This document shows, piece by piece, positions 49,618-58,241 of a stretch of DNA of 64,000 nt. Position numbers and translations under genes: made by a program. The notes beneath the pieces are model-generated. The model was given only the letters and a program-made list of their open reading frames with translations, was not told where the DNA came from and searched no databases. This stretch comes from PALSA-610 sp038213435 (GTDB taxonomy: Bacteria; Actinomycetota; Acidimicrobiia; IMCC26256; PALSA-610), in assembly GCA_038213435.1 (NCBI GenBank), contig JBBQTI010000005.1:1-64000 (forward strand). Direction: 5' to 3'. Every line of letters starts with the position of its first letter. The first letter of the stretch is position 1.

Positions 49618-50748
49618 TCACGTCAAGGCGCCGGCGATGATGTCGCCGATCGCTTCGTGCTCGGTCAGGAATCCGTCGTGCCCGGCCATCGATTGCACCA
49701 CCTCGACCCCCTTGTTGCGCGGGATCAGATCGGCAAGCTCGTTCTGGAGGCGTAACGGGTAGAGACGATCGCTGGAGATGCCCGCGATCGTCACGTCCGC
49801 GGCGACCCGCGCGAGGGCGTCGGCCACGCCGCCGCGGCCGCGGCCGACGTCGTGATGGTTCATCGCCCGCGACAGCACGATGTAGCTGTTGGCGTCGAAG
49901 CGATGCGCGAGCTTCTCGCCGTGGTATTCGAGATAGGACTCGACGGTGTAGAGGCCGCCTTCGAACGGATGCTCGTCGTTCTGATGCCCGCGATTGAAGC
50001 GTTGCGCGAGCTCGAGCTCGGAGCGGTACGACACCTGCCCGATGCCGCGCGCGATCGACAGGCCCCGCCACGGTCCCTCGGCCGAGTCGTAGTAGTCGCC
50101 GCCGAGGAAATGCGGGTCGGCTTCGATCGCTCGGATCTGGAGCGAGCACAACGCGATCTGCTCCGCGGTCGCCGCCGCGCCGCACGCGATGATCACCGAC
50201 CTCGGTACCCGTTCGGCATACGTGACGGCCCATTCGATCGCGCGCTGGCCGCCCATCGAGCCGCCGACGACCGAATACCAACGCGCGATGCCGAGGTGGT
50301 CGGCCAGCGACGCCTCCAAGGCGACCTGGTCGCGGATCGTCGTGATCGGGAATCGAGACCCGTATGGTTTGCCCGTCGCGGGATCGATCGACGCGGGCCC
50401 GGTCGTTCCCTGGCAACCGCCGAGAACGTTGGGACACACCACGAAGAACCGATCGGTGTCGATCGCGCGTCCCCGTCCGATCAACGGGTCCCACCAACCG
50501 AGTTGTGAATGGCCGGGCTCCGCCGGACCGGCAGCGTGACTGTCGCCCGACAGTGCATGCAGCACGAGGATCGCATTCGACGCGTCGGCGTCGAGACTCC
50601 CCCACGTCTCGTACGCGACGGTGATCGACGACAACGCACCGCCGGCGCGCAGCGCGAGCGGACGATCGGTGAACAACGTCGCGAATTGTCGACGCCCGGG
50701 CGGATCGCCGGAGCTCCAACCACCTGTGACGGGTGGTTCGCCCGTCAT
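49618..50748 (-). CDS. metX: Homoserine O-acetyltransferase
   Basis: 376 residues from ATG 50748. Alpha/beta-hydrolase with the homoserine acyltransferase signature: ILVLHALSGDSHAAGP, DTDRFFVVCPNVLGGCQGTT, nucleophile GGSMGGQRAIEWAV near residue 160, ISSDRLYP (Asp) and VVQSMAGHDGFL (His). It activates homoserine for sulfhydrylation in methionine synthesis. Cotranscribed with metY, 31 bp upstream. An in-frame upstream GTG would overlap metY; the ATG is preferred. Confidence 0.9.
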   Translation of the reverse strand: MTGEPPVTGGWSSGDPPGRRQFATLFTDRPLALRAGGALSSITVAYETWGSLDADASNAILVLHALSGDSHAAGPAEPGHSQLGWWDPLIGRGRAIDTDRFFVVCPNVLGGCQGTTGPASIDPATGKPYGSRFPITTIRDQVALEASLADHLGIARWYSVVGGSMGGQRAIEWAVTYAERVPRSVIIACGAAATAEQIALCSLQIRAIEADPHFLGGDYYDSAEGPWRGLSIARGIGQVSYRSELELAQRFNRGHQNDEHPFEGGLYTVESYLEYHGEKLAHRFDANSYIVLSRAMNHHDVGRGRGGVADALARVAADVTIAGISSDRLYPLRLQNELADLIPRNKGVEVVQSMAGHDGFLTEHEAIGDIIAGALT

Positions 50749-50779
50749 CGCATCTCGGTCGCGTTCACACCCGACCGGA

Positions 50780-52084
50780 TCACGACGACTTCGCGCCGCG
50801 CAATCCGGCGTCGAGGTCGGCAAGGATGTCGTCGAGCGTCTCGATGCCGACCGAGAGCCGCACGAGACCGGGCGTCACGCCGGTGGTCAGTTGCTCACCC
50901 GGCTCGAGCTGACTGTGGGTGGTGCTCGCGGGATGGATCGCCAGGCTGCGCACGTCGCCGACGTTCGCGAGGTGACTGAACAGCTCCAGGCTGTCGATGA
51001 AGTTGCGGCCCGCGACGATGCCGCCCTTCAGCTCGAACGCGATGATCGCGCCCTTTCCGTTCGGCAGGTATTTGTCGGCGCGCGCCTTCCACTTGCTCGA
51101 CTTCAGGTCCGGATAGGCGACCCACTCGACCTCGTCGCGGCCTTCGAGCCACTGGGCGACCGCGAGGGCGTTCTGCGAATGCCGCTCCATCCGCAGGCTC
51201 AACGTCTGCAGGCCTTGCAGGAACAGGAACGAATTGAACGGCGCAATGGCCGCGCCGATATCGCGGAGGTACTGCAAACGGCACTTCAGCACGAACATCG
51301 CCGGGCGAAGCTCGGGCGGAAGCTCGGCGAACACGAGACCGTGGTAGCTCGGGTCGGGCTCCGTGAAACCCGGGAACCGGCCGCTGCCGGGGTAGTCGAA
51401 CGCTCCGCCGTCGACGATGACACCGCCGATCGACGTGCCGTGACCGCCGATGAACTTCGTCGCGCTGTGCACGACCACATCGGCGCCGTGGCGCAGCGGC
51501 TGCAGCAGCGCCGGACTCGCAAGCGTGTTGTCGATCACGAGCGGGATCTTGTTGTCGTGCGCGATCTTCGAGATGCCCTCGAAGTCGAAGATGTCGCCCT
51601 TCGGGTTACCGATGCTCTCGCCGTAGAACGCTTTGGTGTTCGGGCGGATCGCCTTCTTCCAGGCGGCGAGGTCGTCGGGGTCGTCGATGAACGAGACCTC
51701 GACGCCGAGCTTGGGGAACGTGTAGTGGAGCTGGTTGTACGTGCCGCCGTACAGGGACGCGCTCGAGACGATGTGGCCACCGTTTTCCGCGAGGTTCAAG
51801 AGGGCGATCGTCTGGGCTGCCTGTCCGCTTGCGGTGGCGAGCGCTCCGACACCGCCTTCGAGCGACGTCATCCGCTGCTCGAACGCGTCCTGCGTCGGGT
51901 TCATGATCCGCGTGTAGATCATGCCGAGCTCTTCCAGACCGAAGAGCGCGGCCGCGTGTTCCGTATCACGGAAAACAAACGACGTCGTCTGGTAGATGGG
52001 CGTCACGCGCGCGCCGGTGGCGGGATCCGGGTCGGTGCCGGCGTGGACGAGTCGGGTCTCGAGGCCCCAAGCTTGGTCAGACAT
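50780..52084 (-). CDS. metY: O-acetylhomoserine sulfhydrylase
   Basis: 434-residue PLP enzyme of the Cys/Met metabolism family. Landmarks: ETRLVHAGTDPDPATGARVT, YTRIMNPTQDAFEQRMTSLE, SLYGGTYNQLHYTF, the PLP lysine in HSATKFIGGHGTS (about residue 210) and VRLSVGIETLDDILADL. Converts O-acetylhomoserine and sulfide to homocysteine. ATG 52084 with a GGAG site. First gene of metY-metX; the 315-bp region before it, shared with divergent ligD, shows no clear SAM riboswitch. Confidence 0.92.
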   Translation of the reverse strand: MSDQAWGLETRLVHAGTDPDPATGARVTPIYQTTSFVFRDTEHAAALFGLEELGMIYTRIMNPTQDAFEQRMTSLEGGVGALATASGQAAQTIALLNLAENGGHIVSSASLYGGTYNQLHYTFPKLGVEVSFIDDPDDLAAWKKAIRPNTKAFYGESIGNPKGDIFDFEGISKIAHDNKIPLVIDNTLASPALLQPLRHGADVVVHSATKFIGGHGTSIGGVIVDGGAFDYPGSGRFPGFTEPDPSYHGLVFAELPPELRPAMFVLKCRLQYLRDIGAAIAPFNSFLFLQGLQTLSLRMERHSQNALAVAQWLEGRDEVEWVAYPDLKSSKWKARADKYLPNGKGAIIAFELKGGIVAGRNFIDSLELFSHLANVGDVRSLAIHPASTTHSQLEPGEQLTTGVTPGLVRLSVGIETLDDILADLDAGLRGAKSS

Positions 52085-52399
52085 GTCCCCGCTCCTTTGC
52101 GCTTCGACTGGGCGTATCCGGTCGGCGCCACGGTATGTCCCCATTCCCGACGAGTCCAGTAAGGATTCGGGCGTCCGCAATCGCCCGGAGGCAGTCGGGC
52201 GCTGGGATCGGCAATTTTTGAAAAGGGGGGTTTGGACGATTCCGAGCCGGGGTAGCTCACGACTTGAGTCCGCGGGCACCGACCCCCGCACGGTGTGTTC
52301 GGACTCCCTGCAGCACCGGTCCGGGAACGTCGAGGATCGCCGCCCGACCTCGACGTTCCCCCCGGTCCGCTGCATCCGGTGCGCAGTACCGTGACCGGT
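52085..52399. other. 315-bp divergent metY-ligD intergenic region
   Basis: Must hold promoters for both genes. The minus strand has several candidate T-rich and C-rich patches (around 52210-52240, poly-G on +). Apart from the 13-bp inverted repeat at 52323-52360 I find no recognisable operator and no SAM riboswitch core. Confidence 0.45.
52323..52360. promoter_or_regulatory. 13-bp inverted repeat 40 bp upstream of ligD
   Basis: GGGAACGTCGAGG (52323-52335) and CCTCGACGTTCCC (52348-52360) are exact complements with a 12-base loop. Position before ligD suggests an RNA hairpin in the leader or a wide operator; it could also terminate transcription coming from the right. Confidence 0.6.
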
Positions 52400-53860
52400 A
52401 TGCCGCGCAAGCGCGAGCTCGCGGAGTACGAAGCCAAGCGCGACTTCCGCGCCACCCCGGAACCTCCGGCGCGCCCCGCTCCTCGCCGGTCGCGATCGCG
52501 GTCGAGCCCCGCCCCGCGCTTCGTCGTGCAGGAGCATCACGCCCGATCTCTGCACTGGGATCTGCGGCTCGAGCATGACGGTGCGCTCGCGTCGTGGGCC
52601 GTTCCCAAGGGCATTCCCGTCGACCCGGCGCACAATCACCTCGCGGTGCGCACGGAAGACCATCCGCTCGAATACCTCACGTTCCAAGGCGAGATCCCGG
52701 CCGGCGAGTACGGCGGTGGGTCGATGGGCGTGTGGGACACGGGCACGTTCGAGACCCACAAGTTCGACGACGCCGAGGTGATGGTGACCCTCCACGGCGA
52801 GCGAGTGCACGGCAAGTACGTGCTTTTCCGCACTCGCGGCGATCAGTGGATGATCCACCGCATGGACCCACCCGAGGACCCCGACCGCCGCGCGCCCCCG
52901 AACGACCTGCGGCCGATGCTGGCGACCCTCGCCGCGCAACGACCCCGCGACGACGCTTGGGCGTGGGAGCTGAAGTGGGACGGCATCCGCGCCCTCGGAT
53001 ACGTCGACGGCGGGCGGATCCGGCTCGTCAGCCGCAACGGTAACGACGTGACCCGTCGTTATCCCGAGCTGCGCCGGATCGGTGAGGTATTCGGCGCGCG
53101 CGACGTCGTGCTCGACGGTGAGATCGTCGCGTTCGACGACACCGGCCGTCCGAGTTTCGAATTGCTGCAGCGGCGCATGCACGTCGAGAGCGAGTCGACG
53201 ATTCGACGGCTTTCGCGTGAGCTCCCTGTCACGTATGTGTTGTTCGACGTGCTGTGGCTCGACGGCCATTCGACCATGGACCTGCCGTACGCCGATCGGC
53301 GGGCGCGCCTGCGCAAGCTCGAGCTGAACGGTGCGTCGTGGCAGACTCCGCCGCACGAGGTGGGTGACGGCAGTGCGACGACCGAGGTGAGCCTCCGCTT
53401 CGGTCTCGAAGGTGTCGTCGGAAAGCGCCTCGAGGCGCGCTACGAGCCCGGGCGACGATCGCGCGCGTGGGTCAAGGTCAAGAACCAGCTCACCCAGGAG
53501 TTCGTCGTCGGCGGATGGCAGCCGGGCGAGAAGGGCCGGACCGGGAGCATCGGATCACTGCTCGTCGGCTATTACGACGGCGACGTGTTGCACTACGCGG
53601 GCAAGGTCGGCAGCGGGTTGTCGGGTGCCGTCATCGCCGACCTCGAACGACGGTTCTCCGAGTCCGCGCGCGACGACAGCCCGTTCGGCGCCGGTCGCGT
53701 TCCCAAAGGAGTGCGGTTCGTCGATCCCGTCCTCGTCGTGCAGGTTCGCCTCACGGAGTGGACGGCGTCGGGCAACATCCGTCATCCCACCTTCTTGGGT
53801 CTCCGCAGCGACAAGGATTCGCGCGAAGTGGTCCGAGAACGGCCTGTTCAGGGAGTTTGA
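52400..53860 (+). CDS. ligD: LigD-type ATP-dependent DNA ligase with 3'-phosphoesterase domain
   Basis: 486 residues from ATG 52400. N-terminal phosphoesterase: FVVQEHHARSLHWDLRLEHD, PLEYLTFQGEIPAGEYGGGSM, KYVLFRTRGDQWMIHRM. Ligase: active-site ELKWDGIRAL with K192, RLVSRNGNDVTRRYPEL, DGEIVAFD, EGVVGKRLEARYEPG and WVKVKNQ, then the OB domain (PKGVRFVDPVLVV). No polymerase domain and no Ku gene in the window. It would seal double-strand breaks in non-homologous end joining or other repair. Confidence 0.9.
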   Translation: MPRKRELAEYEAKRDFRATPEPPARPAPRRSRSRSSPAPRFVVQEHHARSLHWDLRLEHDGALASWAVPKGIPVDPAHNHLAVRTEDHPLEYLTFQGEIPAGEYGGGSMGVWDTGTFETHKFDDAEVMVTLHGERVHGKYVLFRTRGDQWMIHRMDPPEDPDRRAPPNDLRPMLATLAAQRPRDDAWAWELKWDGIRALGYVDGGRIRLVSRNGNDVTRRYPELRRIGEVFGARDVVLDGEIVAFDDTGRPSFELLQRRMHVESESTIRRLSRELPVTYVLFDVLWLDGHSTMDLPYADRRARLRKLELNGASWQTPPHEVGDGSATTEVSLRFGLEGVVGKRLEARYEPGRRSRAWVKVKNQLTQEFVVGGWQPGEKGRTGSIGSLLVGYYDGDVLHYAGKVGSGLSGAVIADLERRFSESARDDSPFGAGRVPKGVRFVDPVLVVQVRLTEWTASGNIRHPTFLGLRSDKDSREVVRERPVQGV

Positions 53861-53881
53861 GCCCCGGAAGCAACGCGGTAG
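53855..53881 (+). promoter_or_regulatory. Candidate SigF-type promoter of the rsbV-rsbW-sigma operon
   Basis: GTTTGA (53855-53860, partly within the ligD stop) and CGGTAG (53876-53881) have a 15-bp spacer, resembling the GTTT-N15-GGGTA stress-sigma pattern of an autoregulated operon. RsbV starts 36 bp later. The -10 is imperfect, so low confidence. Confidence 0.3.
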
Positions 53882-53917
53882 GTTGGCCGCAATAGGTGCG
53901 CAGGAGGAGGACGGGGT

Positions 53918-54250
53918 ATGGAAGACCACGCGGGGGGTCCGGACCTGTCGTTGTCGACGGATCGGTCCGGCGCTCGAGCCGTCATAACGGTCAAAGGCGA
54001 GCTCGACGCCTATTCCGCACCCAGCCTCGACGAGGAGGCCTCCCGCCTGCTCGCCGACAACATCTCGGAGCTCGTGCTCGACCTCTCCGGGACGAGGTTC
54101 CTCGACTCGTCGGGGCTACGCGCAATTCTCACCGCGCAACGCCGGCTCGCCGAGCGCGAGGGCCGGCTCGCACTCCGCACGCCGAGCGAGCCCGTCCGGC
54201 GGTTGCTCGAAATCACCGGGCTCACCGACCACTTCGTCGTGGAGTCGTAG
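53918..54250 (+). CDS. rsbV: Anti-sigma factor antagonist (RsbV/SpoIIAA type)
   Basis: 110 residues from ATG 53918 (AGGAGG site). STAS domain with ITVKGELDAYSAPSLDEEAS, LVLDLSGTRFLDSSGLRAI (phosphorylatable Ser in DSSG) and LRTPSEPVRRLLEITGLTDHF. In its unphosphorylated form it should bind the RsbW-like kinase encoded next, releasing the sigma factor. Stops 3 bp before the next gene. Confidence 0.88.
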   Translation: MEDHAGGPDLSLSTDRSGARAVITVKGELDAYSAPSLDEEASRLLADNISELVLDLSGTRFLDSSGLRAILTAQRRLAEREGRLALRTPSEPVRRLLEITGLTDHFVVES

Positions 54251-54253
54251 ATC

Positions 54254-54640
54254 ATGGAACCCGCCGAGCCACGCGAAGACGCCGTCCGGCTGACGGTGCC
54301 GGCCGCGCTCGAGTACGTCCGCATCGTTCGCCTGACGGGTTCGGGCGTCGCGAGCCGGCTCGGGTTCGATATCGAGGAGATCGAGAACCTCCGGGTGGCG
54401 CTCGACGAGCTCGCGAGCATGACCATCGACGTGGCCAGCGCCGGAGAGCTCGAGATCACCTTCTTTACGACCGACACCGAGTTGCGCATCGTCGGACGCG
54501 CGCCCGTCGCACGAGGGGTCGACGTCGGCGTCGAGCCGCTGACGGCGCAGATCCTGAAGGCCGTCATCGACGACTACGAGCTCGGGACCGACGATGGCTT
54601 CGTGCGCTTCTCGTGTGTGACCCGCAGGCCGCCGACCTGA
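54254..54640 (+). CDS. rsbW: Anti-sigma factor serine kinase (RsbW/SpoIIAB type)
   Basis: 128 residues of a short GHKL-type ATPase. The N-box is in VALDELASMTIDVAS (normally N-E-A-x-x-N), and the later LTAQILKAVIDDYEL replaces the typical ATP lid G-x-G loops, so the site is divergent. Family role: binds the sigma factor and phosphorylates the antagonist. Sits between rsbV and the sigma gene with almost no spacing. Confidence 0.78.
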   Translation: MEPAEPREDAVRLTVPAALEYVRIVRLTGSGVASRLGFDIEEIENLRVALDELASMTIDVASAGELEITFFTTDTELRIVGRAPVARGVDVGVEPLTAQILKAVIDDYELGTDDGFVRFSCVTRRPPT

Positions 54641-54641
54641 G

Positions 54642-55400
54642 ATGTCACTGTCCGCGCAGGAGCGCGCGCATTCGAGAGCCAAGTTCGAGGAGTACCGGCG
54701 AACCGGCGACCGGAAGCTGCGCAACGAGCTGATCGAGGCGCACAAGTCGCTCGCATCGCATCTCGCGCGCCGTTACGCGAACCGCGGCGAGCCCTTCGAC
54801 GATCTCTTACAGGTCGCATACCTCGGCATGCTGAAAGCGGTCGAGCGGTTCGACCCCGATCGCAACCTCGAATTCTCGACCTATGCGACGGTGACCGTCG
54901 AAGGCGAGCTGAAGCGGCACTTCCGGGACAAGACGTGGTCGGTACGCGTACCCCGCCGTCCGCAGGAGCTGCATCTTCGCCTCGGCAACGTGGTCAACGA
55001 GCTGTCTCAGCGACTCGGCCGCGCGCCGCGCGTCCCCGAGGTCGCGGTCGAGCTGGGAGTGGCCGAGGAAGAGGTGCTCGAGGCGATGGAAGTCGGCGGT
55101 GCATACCGCTCGTCGTCTCTCGACACGCGTCCCGGCGAGAACGGTGAGCCGACGGCGATCGAGCGACGACTCGGCGCGGAGGATCGCGGCTTCGATATCG
55201 CGGAGCATCGCGTGCTGCTCGAGACAGTGCTCGCCGATCTGTCCGAGCGCGAGCGCACCATCGTCGAGTTGCGGTTCTTCCACGACAAGACGCAGACCGA
55301 GATCGCCGAGGAAGTCGGCATCAGCCAGATGCACGTCTCGCGGCTGCTCGCGCGCACGCTCATCCAGCTGCGCGAGCGGCTCGAAACCCTCGACGCGTAA
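54642..55400 (+). CDS. General stress RNA polymerase sigma factor (SigB/SigF family)
   Basis: 252-residue group 3 sigma factor. Region 2: NELIEAHKSLASHLARRYAN, FDDLLQVAYLGMLKAVERFD, EFSTYATVTVEGELKRHFRD; region 3: LHLRLGNVVNELSQRLGRAP, VAVELGVAEEEVLEAMEVGG; region 4: LSERERTIVELRFFHDKTQT and EIAEEVGISQMHVSRLLART. Strong match to SigB/SigF. Probably autoregulated and possibly responsible for the stress promoter candidates here. Confidence 0.9.
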   Translation: MSLSAQERAHSRAKFEEYRRTGDRKLRNELIEAHKSLASHLARRYANRGEPFDDLLQVAYLGMLKAVERFDPDRNLEFSTYATVTVEGELKRHFRDKTWSVRVPRRPQELHLRLGNVVNELSQRLGRAPRVPEVAVELGVAEEEVLEAMEVGGAYRSSSLDTRPGENGEPTAIERRLGAEDRGFDIAEHRVLLETVLADLSERERTIVELRFFHDKTQTEIAEEVGISQMHVSRLLARTLIQLRERLETLDA

Positions 55401-55424
55401 CGCCGGCCCACAGGCCGCGCTCGA

Positions 55425-56306
55425 TCAGTTCGCGTGCTCGTGCGCATCGTCGAGGCACGCGTGGCATTCGACCTCGAGGGTGGCGTGCTCGATCCCGAAC
55501 TTCGTCGCGAGCATCCGCTTCAGATCGCCTGCGCGCAATTGTGCGTCGTGCAGGCTGAGCGGCCCGCTCAGCACCACATGCGCCGACAAGGCCGCCTGCG
55601 CGCTCCCGGTCGTCCATAGATGGAGATGGTGAACAGCCTCGACGCCGGCTTCCGACGAGAGTGTGTCGCGAACGGCCGCGACGTCGAGGTCGGCGGGAAC
55701 GGCCTCGAGCAGGACGCGACCGGCGTCGCGCAACAATTGCCAGGCCGCGGCGATCACGAGCACCGAGATGACGATCGAGGCCGCGGGATCGAGCCAGCCG
55801 GCACCGAAGAGCGCGACCCCGGCCCCCGCGACCATGACGCCGATCGAACCCAAGGCATCGGTGAACAGATGCCAGAACGCGCCGCGCAGGTTCATGCTGC
55901 CGTGCGCGTGGCGGTAGAGCGCACGCGCACTCGCGGCATTGACGATCAATCCGATCGCGCCGACGACGAACACTCCGGACGCGGAGAGCTCGGGCTGGGA
56001 ACCGAGACGGCGGAACGCCTCGATGATGACGACGACCGCGCCGGCGAACAGCAGCAGACCGTTCCCCTGCGCGACGAGCACCTCCGTGCGAGCGAATCCG
56101 AACGTGTGCCTTTCGGTCGGTGGACGGTGCGAGATACGCAATGCGGCGTACGCGACCGAGAGCACGACGACGTCGGTCGCCATGTGCGCGGCGTCGGCGA
56201 GCAACGCGAGCGATCCGAATGCGAAACCACCCGCTACCTCGACCGCGAGGAAGACGGCGTTCGCGACGAGGGCGAACCCCAGGGCGCGACCACGGGCGTG
56301 TCCCAA
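55425..56306 (-). CDS. Cation diffusion facilitator (CzcD/ZitB-type metal exporter)
   Basis: 293 residues, TTG 56306. Six membrane spans; metal site A from ALLADAAHMATDVVVL (H-x3-D) in span 2 and FWHLFTDALGSIG (H-x3-D) in span 5. C-terminal cytoplasmic domain (VEAVHHLHLWTTG, FGIEHATLEVECHACLDD) with His/Cys-rich end. Exports Zn, Co or Cd by proton antiport. It is not linked to the zinc-uptake operon at 1-5 kb but would balance it. Confidence 0.88.
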   Translation of the reverse strand: MGHARGRALGFALVANAVFLAVEVAGGFAFGSLALLADAAHMATDVVVLSVAYAALRISHRPPTERHTFGFARTEVLVAQGNGLLLFAGAVVVIIEAFRRLGSQPELSASGVFVVGAIGLIVNAASARALYRHAHGSMNLRGAFWHLFTDALGSIGVMVAGAGVALFGAGWLDPAASIVISVLVIAAAWQLLRDAGRVLLEAVPADLDVAAVRDTLSSEAGVEAVHHLHLWTTGSAQAALSAHVVLSGPLSLHDAQLRAGDLKRMLATKFGIEHATLEVECHACLDDAHEHAN

Positions 56307-56340
56307 CGTGTCGATCCACGAATTCTACGTGCGCGGGCAG

Positions 56341-57528
56341 CTACGGATGTCCCGGACCGAGGCGCTCGGCGCGCGCCGCCTCCCGGGAGAACAGCTCCTC
56401 GACATCGCGTCGCAGCTTGTCCTCGGCGGGCGGCCAGCCGTTCGGGCTGACGCGACCATCGATGGTCGACAGCTCGACCGGCCGTCGTTCGTTGGAAGCC
56501 TGGTAGACCGCGAAGCAGAGTTGCAGCGCCCGGGTCGCGGTCTCGGGGTCGAGATCCGGCGCCTCCCCCGCGAGCAACCCGTCGACGAACGCGGCTGCGG
56601 AGCGGCGAAAGGAGCCGTCGTACGACGCGTCGAGCTCGGCGAACGAAGTCTGGCGGCCGTCCTCCTCGTAGAGCACGACCGGCGCGAGCGCGATGTGCAG
56701 GTTGCCGCAGAGTCGCGTCACCCAGATGAACCCACGCGTGCCCTGTACCTCGAAGAACTCGTCGGCGCCGTAGTAGTCGCTGCGAATGAACATGTCGGGC
56801 GCGTACGAGACTTCCATCATGCCGAGCAGGTCGTCGCGGTCGTACTCGAAGAGCGCGACAGTCGGCGCCTCGAAGAACAAGGGCCCTTGGCGAACGACCG
56901 ACTGCACGCTGCGAATGTCGCGGTCGACGAGCCACAGAGCCATCGCGTATTTGTGCATGACGTCGTCGAAGAGATGGCCGCCCGGGCTCTCGGCGTTGAA
57001 GCGCCACGTGTAACCGGCGGGATCGAGACTGGCCTGGAATCGCGACTCGGTGCGCCCCACGACCGTCTTGATCCGCACGACCGTCGGTGTGCCGATCGCG
57101 CCTTCCCGGATCAGGTCGCGCGCCTTGCGCAAGGGCGGATAATAGCAGCAGTTCTCGGTGACCCGGAACACGCGACCCGACTCGCGCGCGGCCTCGATCA
57201 TCCGCCTGGCGTCACCGACGTCGTTCGCGATGGGCTTCTGGCACGAGACGTGCTTGCCGGCGCGCAACGCGGCGATCGTGTGCTCGGCGTGCAGCGGTGT
57301 GGGGCTGAGGATCTCGACCGCGTCCACGTCGTCGTCGGCGAGCATCTGGTCGAGATCGGCATACCCGCGTGGCACTCCCCACTCCGACAATCGACGCTCG
57401 AGTACCTCCGGCCGGGGGTCGCACAGTGCCACGACGTCGCACTCCTCGTGCTCGAGGTAGCCCGGCACGTTCAACGTCGCGATGTTGCCCGCGCCGACGA
57501 TTCCCATACGCACCCGATTGGTCGCCAT
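56341..57528 (-). CDS. Gfo/Idh/MocA-family oxidoreductase
   Basis: 395 residues from ATG 57528. NAD(P)-binding MGIVGAGNIATLNVPGYL (residues about 8-25), then DAVEILSPTPLHAEHTIAAL, the conserved EKP equivalent in GKHVSCQKPIANDV (Gln instead of Glu), and YTWRFNAESPGGHLFDDVMH. Usually acts on sugars or cyclitols; the Lys remains but the Glu-to-Gln change is notable. Substrate unknown. Converges with no clear partner; the CDF gene follows 34 bp later on the same strand. Confidence 0.82.
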   Translation of the reverse strand: MATNRVRMGIVGAGNIATLNVPGYLEHEECDVVALCDPRPEVLERRLSEWGVPRGYADLDQMLADDDVDAVEILSPTPLHAEHTIAALRAGKHVSCQKPIANDVGDARRMIEAARESGRVFRVTENCCYYPPLRKARDLIREGAIGTPTVVRIKTVVGRTESRFQASLDPAGYTWRFNAESPGGHLFDDVMHKYAMALWLVDRDIRSVQSVVRQGPLFFEAPTVALFEYDRDDLLGMMEVSYAPDMFIRSDYYGADEFFEVQGTRGFIWVTRLCGNLHIALAPVVLYEEDGRQTSFAELDASYDGSFRRSAAAFVDGLLAGEAPDLDPETATRALQLCFAVYQASNERRPVELSTIDGRVSPNGWPPAEDKLRRDVEELFSREAARAERLGPGHP

Positions 57529-57596
57529 TTCCTTACTCTCGCACAGCGGCCGGAAATTGTGCCCCCCCGAGGGCCGCGCACACCTACGGTTGTCCG

Positions 57597-58241
57597 ATGC
57601 AGATCGCCCCGACCGACCGCACAACTGTCCGCCGCCAGTCGCAACGCGCGAGCTACGAGCGCCGGCTGGTCGACGCGGTGATCGACGAGGCGCTCTCCTG
57701 CCACGTGGGTTTCGCAATCGACGGTCGTCCCTGGGTGATCCCGACGATTCACGCCCGGATCGACGACGTGCTCTATCTCCACGGCGCGGTGGCCAACCAC
57801 ATGCTTCGCTCGCTCTCGGGCGGGTTCGAGGCGTGCGTCACGATCACCCTGATCGACGGGCTCGTGCTCGCCCGCTCCGCGTTCCATCACTCGATGAACT
57901 ACCGCTCGGTCATGGTCTTCGGACGCGCGACGATCGTCGACGACCCCGACGAGAAGGACGCGGCGTTGCACGCGCTGGTCGAGCACGTGGTGCCCGGTCG
58001 TATGGCCGATGCCCGGCCTCCGTCCGCGGTCGAGCTGCGCAAGACGTCGGTGCTGAGGCTGCCGATCACCGAGGCGTCGGCCAAGGTGCGCACGGGCGGA
58101 CCGATCGACGACCCCGAGGACCTGGCGCTGCCGATCTGGGCCGGCCACCTCCCCCTGTCGACCTCGTACGGGTCGCCCGTCCCGGAACCCGACACCACCG
58201 CGACCGTGCCCGCCTACGTGACCGGGTACCGGCGACCGTAG
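57597..58241 (+). CDS. Flavin-nucleotide-binding split-barrel protein (NimA/PPOX family)
   Basis: 214 residues from ATG 57597. PNPOx-like barrel: RLVDAVIDEALSCHVGFAID, PWVIPTIHARIDDVLYLHGA, RSLSGGFEACVTITLIDGLV, SFHHSMNYRSVMVFGRA-like block (ARSAFHHSMNYRSVMVFGRA) and the later ELRKTSVLRLPITEASAKVR. Binds FMN; often described as pyridoxamine-phosphate-oxidase-related. Ends one base before the convergent sulfatase stop. Confidence 0.82.
   Translation: MQIAPTDRTTVRRQSQRASYERRLVDAVIDEALSCHVGFAIDGRPWVIPTIHARIDDVLYLHGAVANHMLRSLSGGFEACVTITLIDGLVLARSAFHHSMNYRSVMVFGRATIVDDPDEKDAALHALVEHVVPGRMADARPPSAVELRKTSVLRLPITEASAKVRTGGPIDDPEDLALPIWAGHLPLSTSYGSPVPEPDTTATVPAYVTGYRRP

Noticed and set aside
52245..52275. 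tRNA-like start GCCGGGGTAGCTCA on the + strand
   Set aside because: No matching D-arm, anticodon arm or acceptor 3' end follows; chance or a tiny remnant.
52085..52290. SAM riboswitch upstream of metY
   Set aside because: I looked for SAM-I, SAM-II and SAM-IV core patterns on the minus strand and found none convincing.
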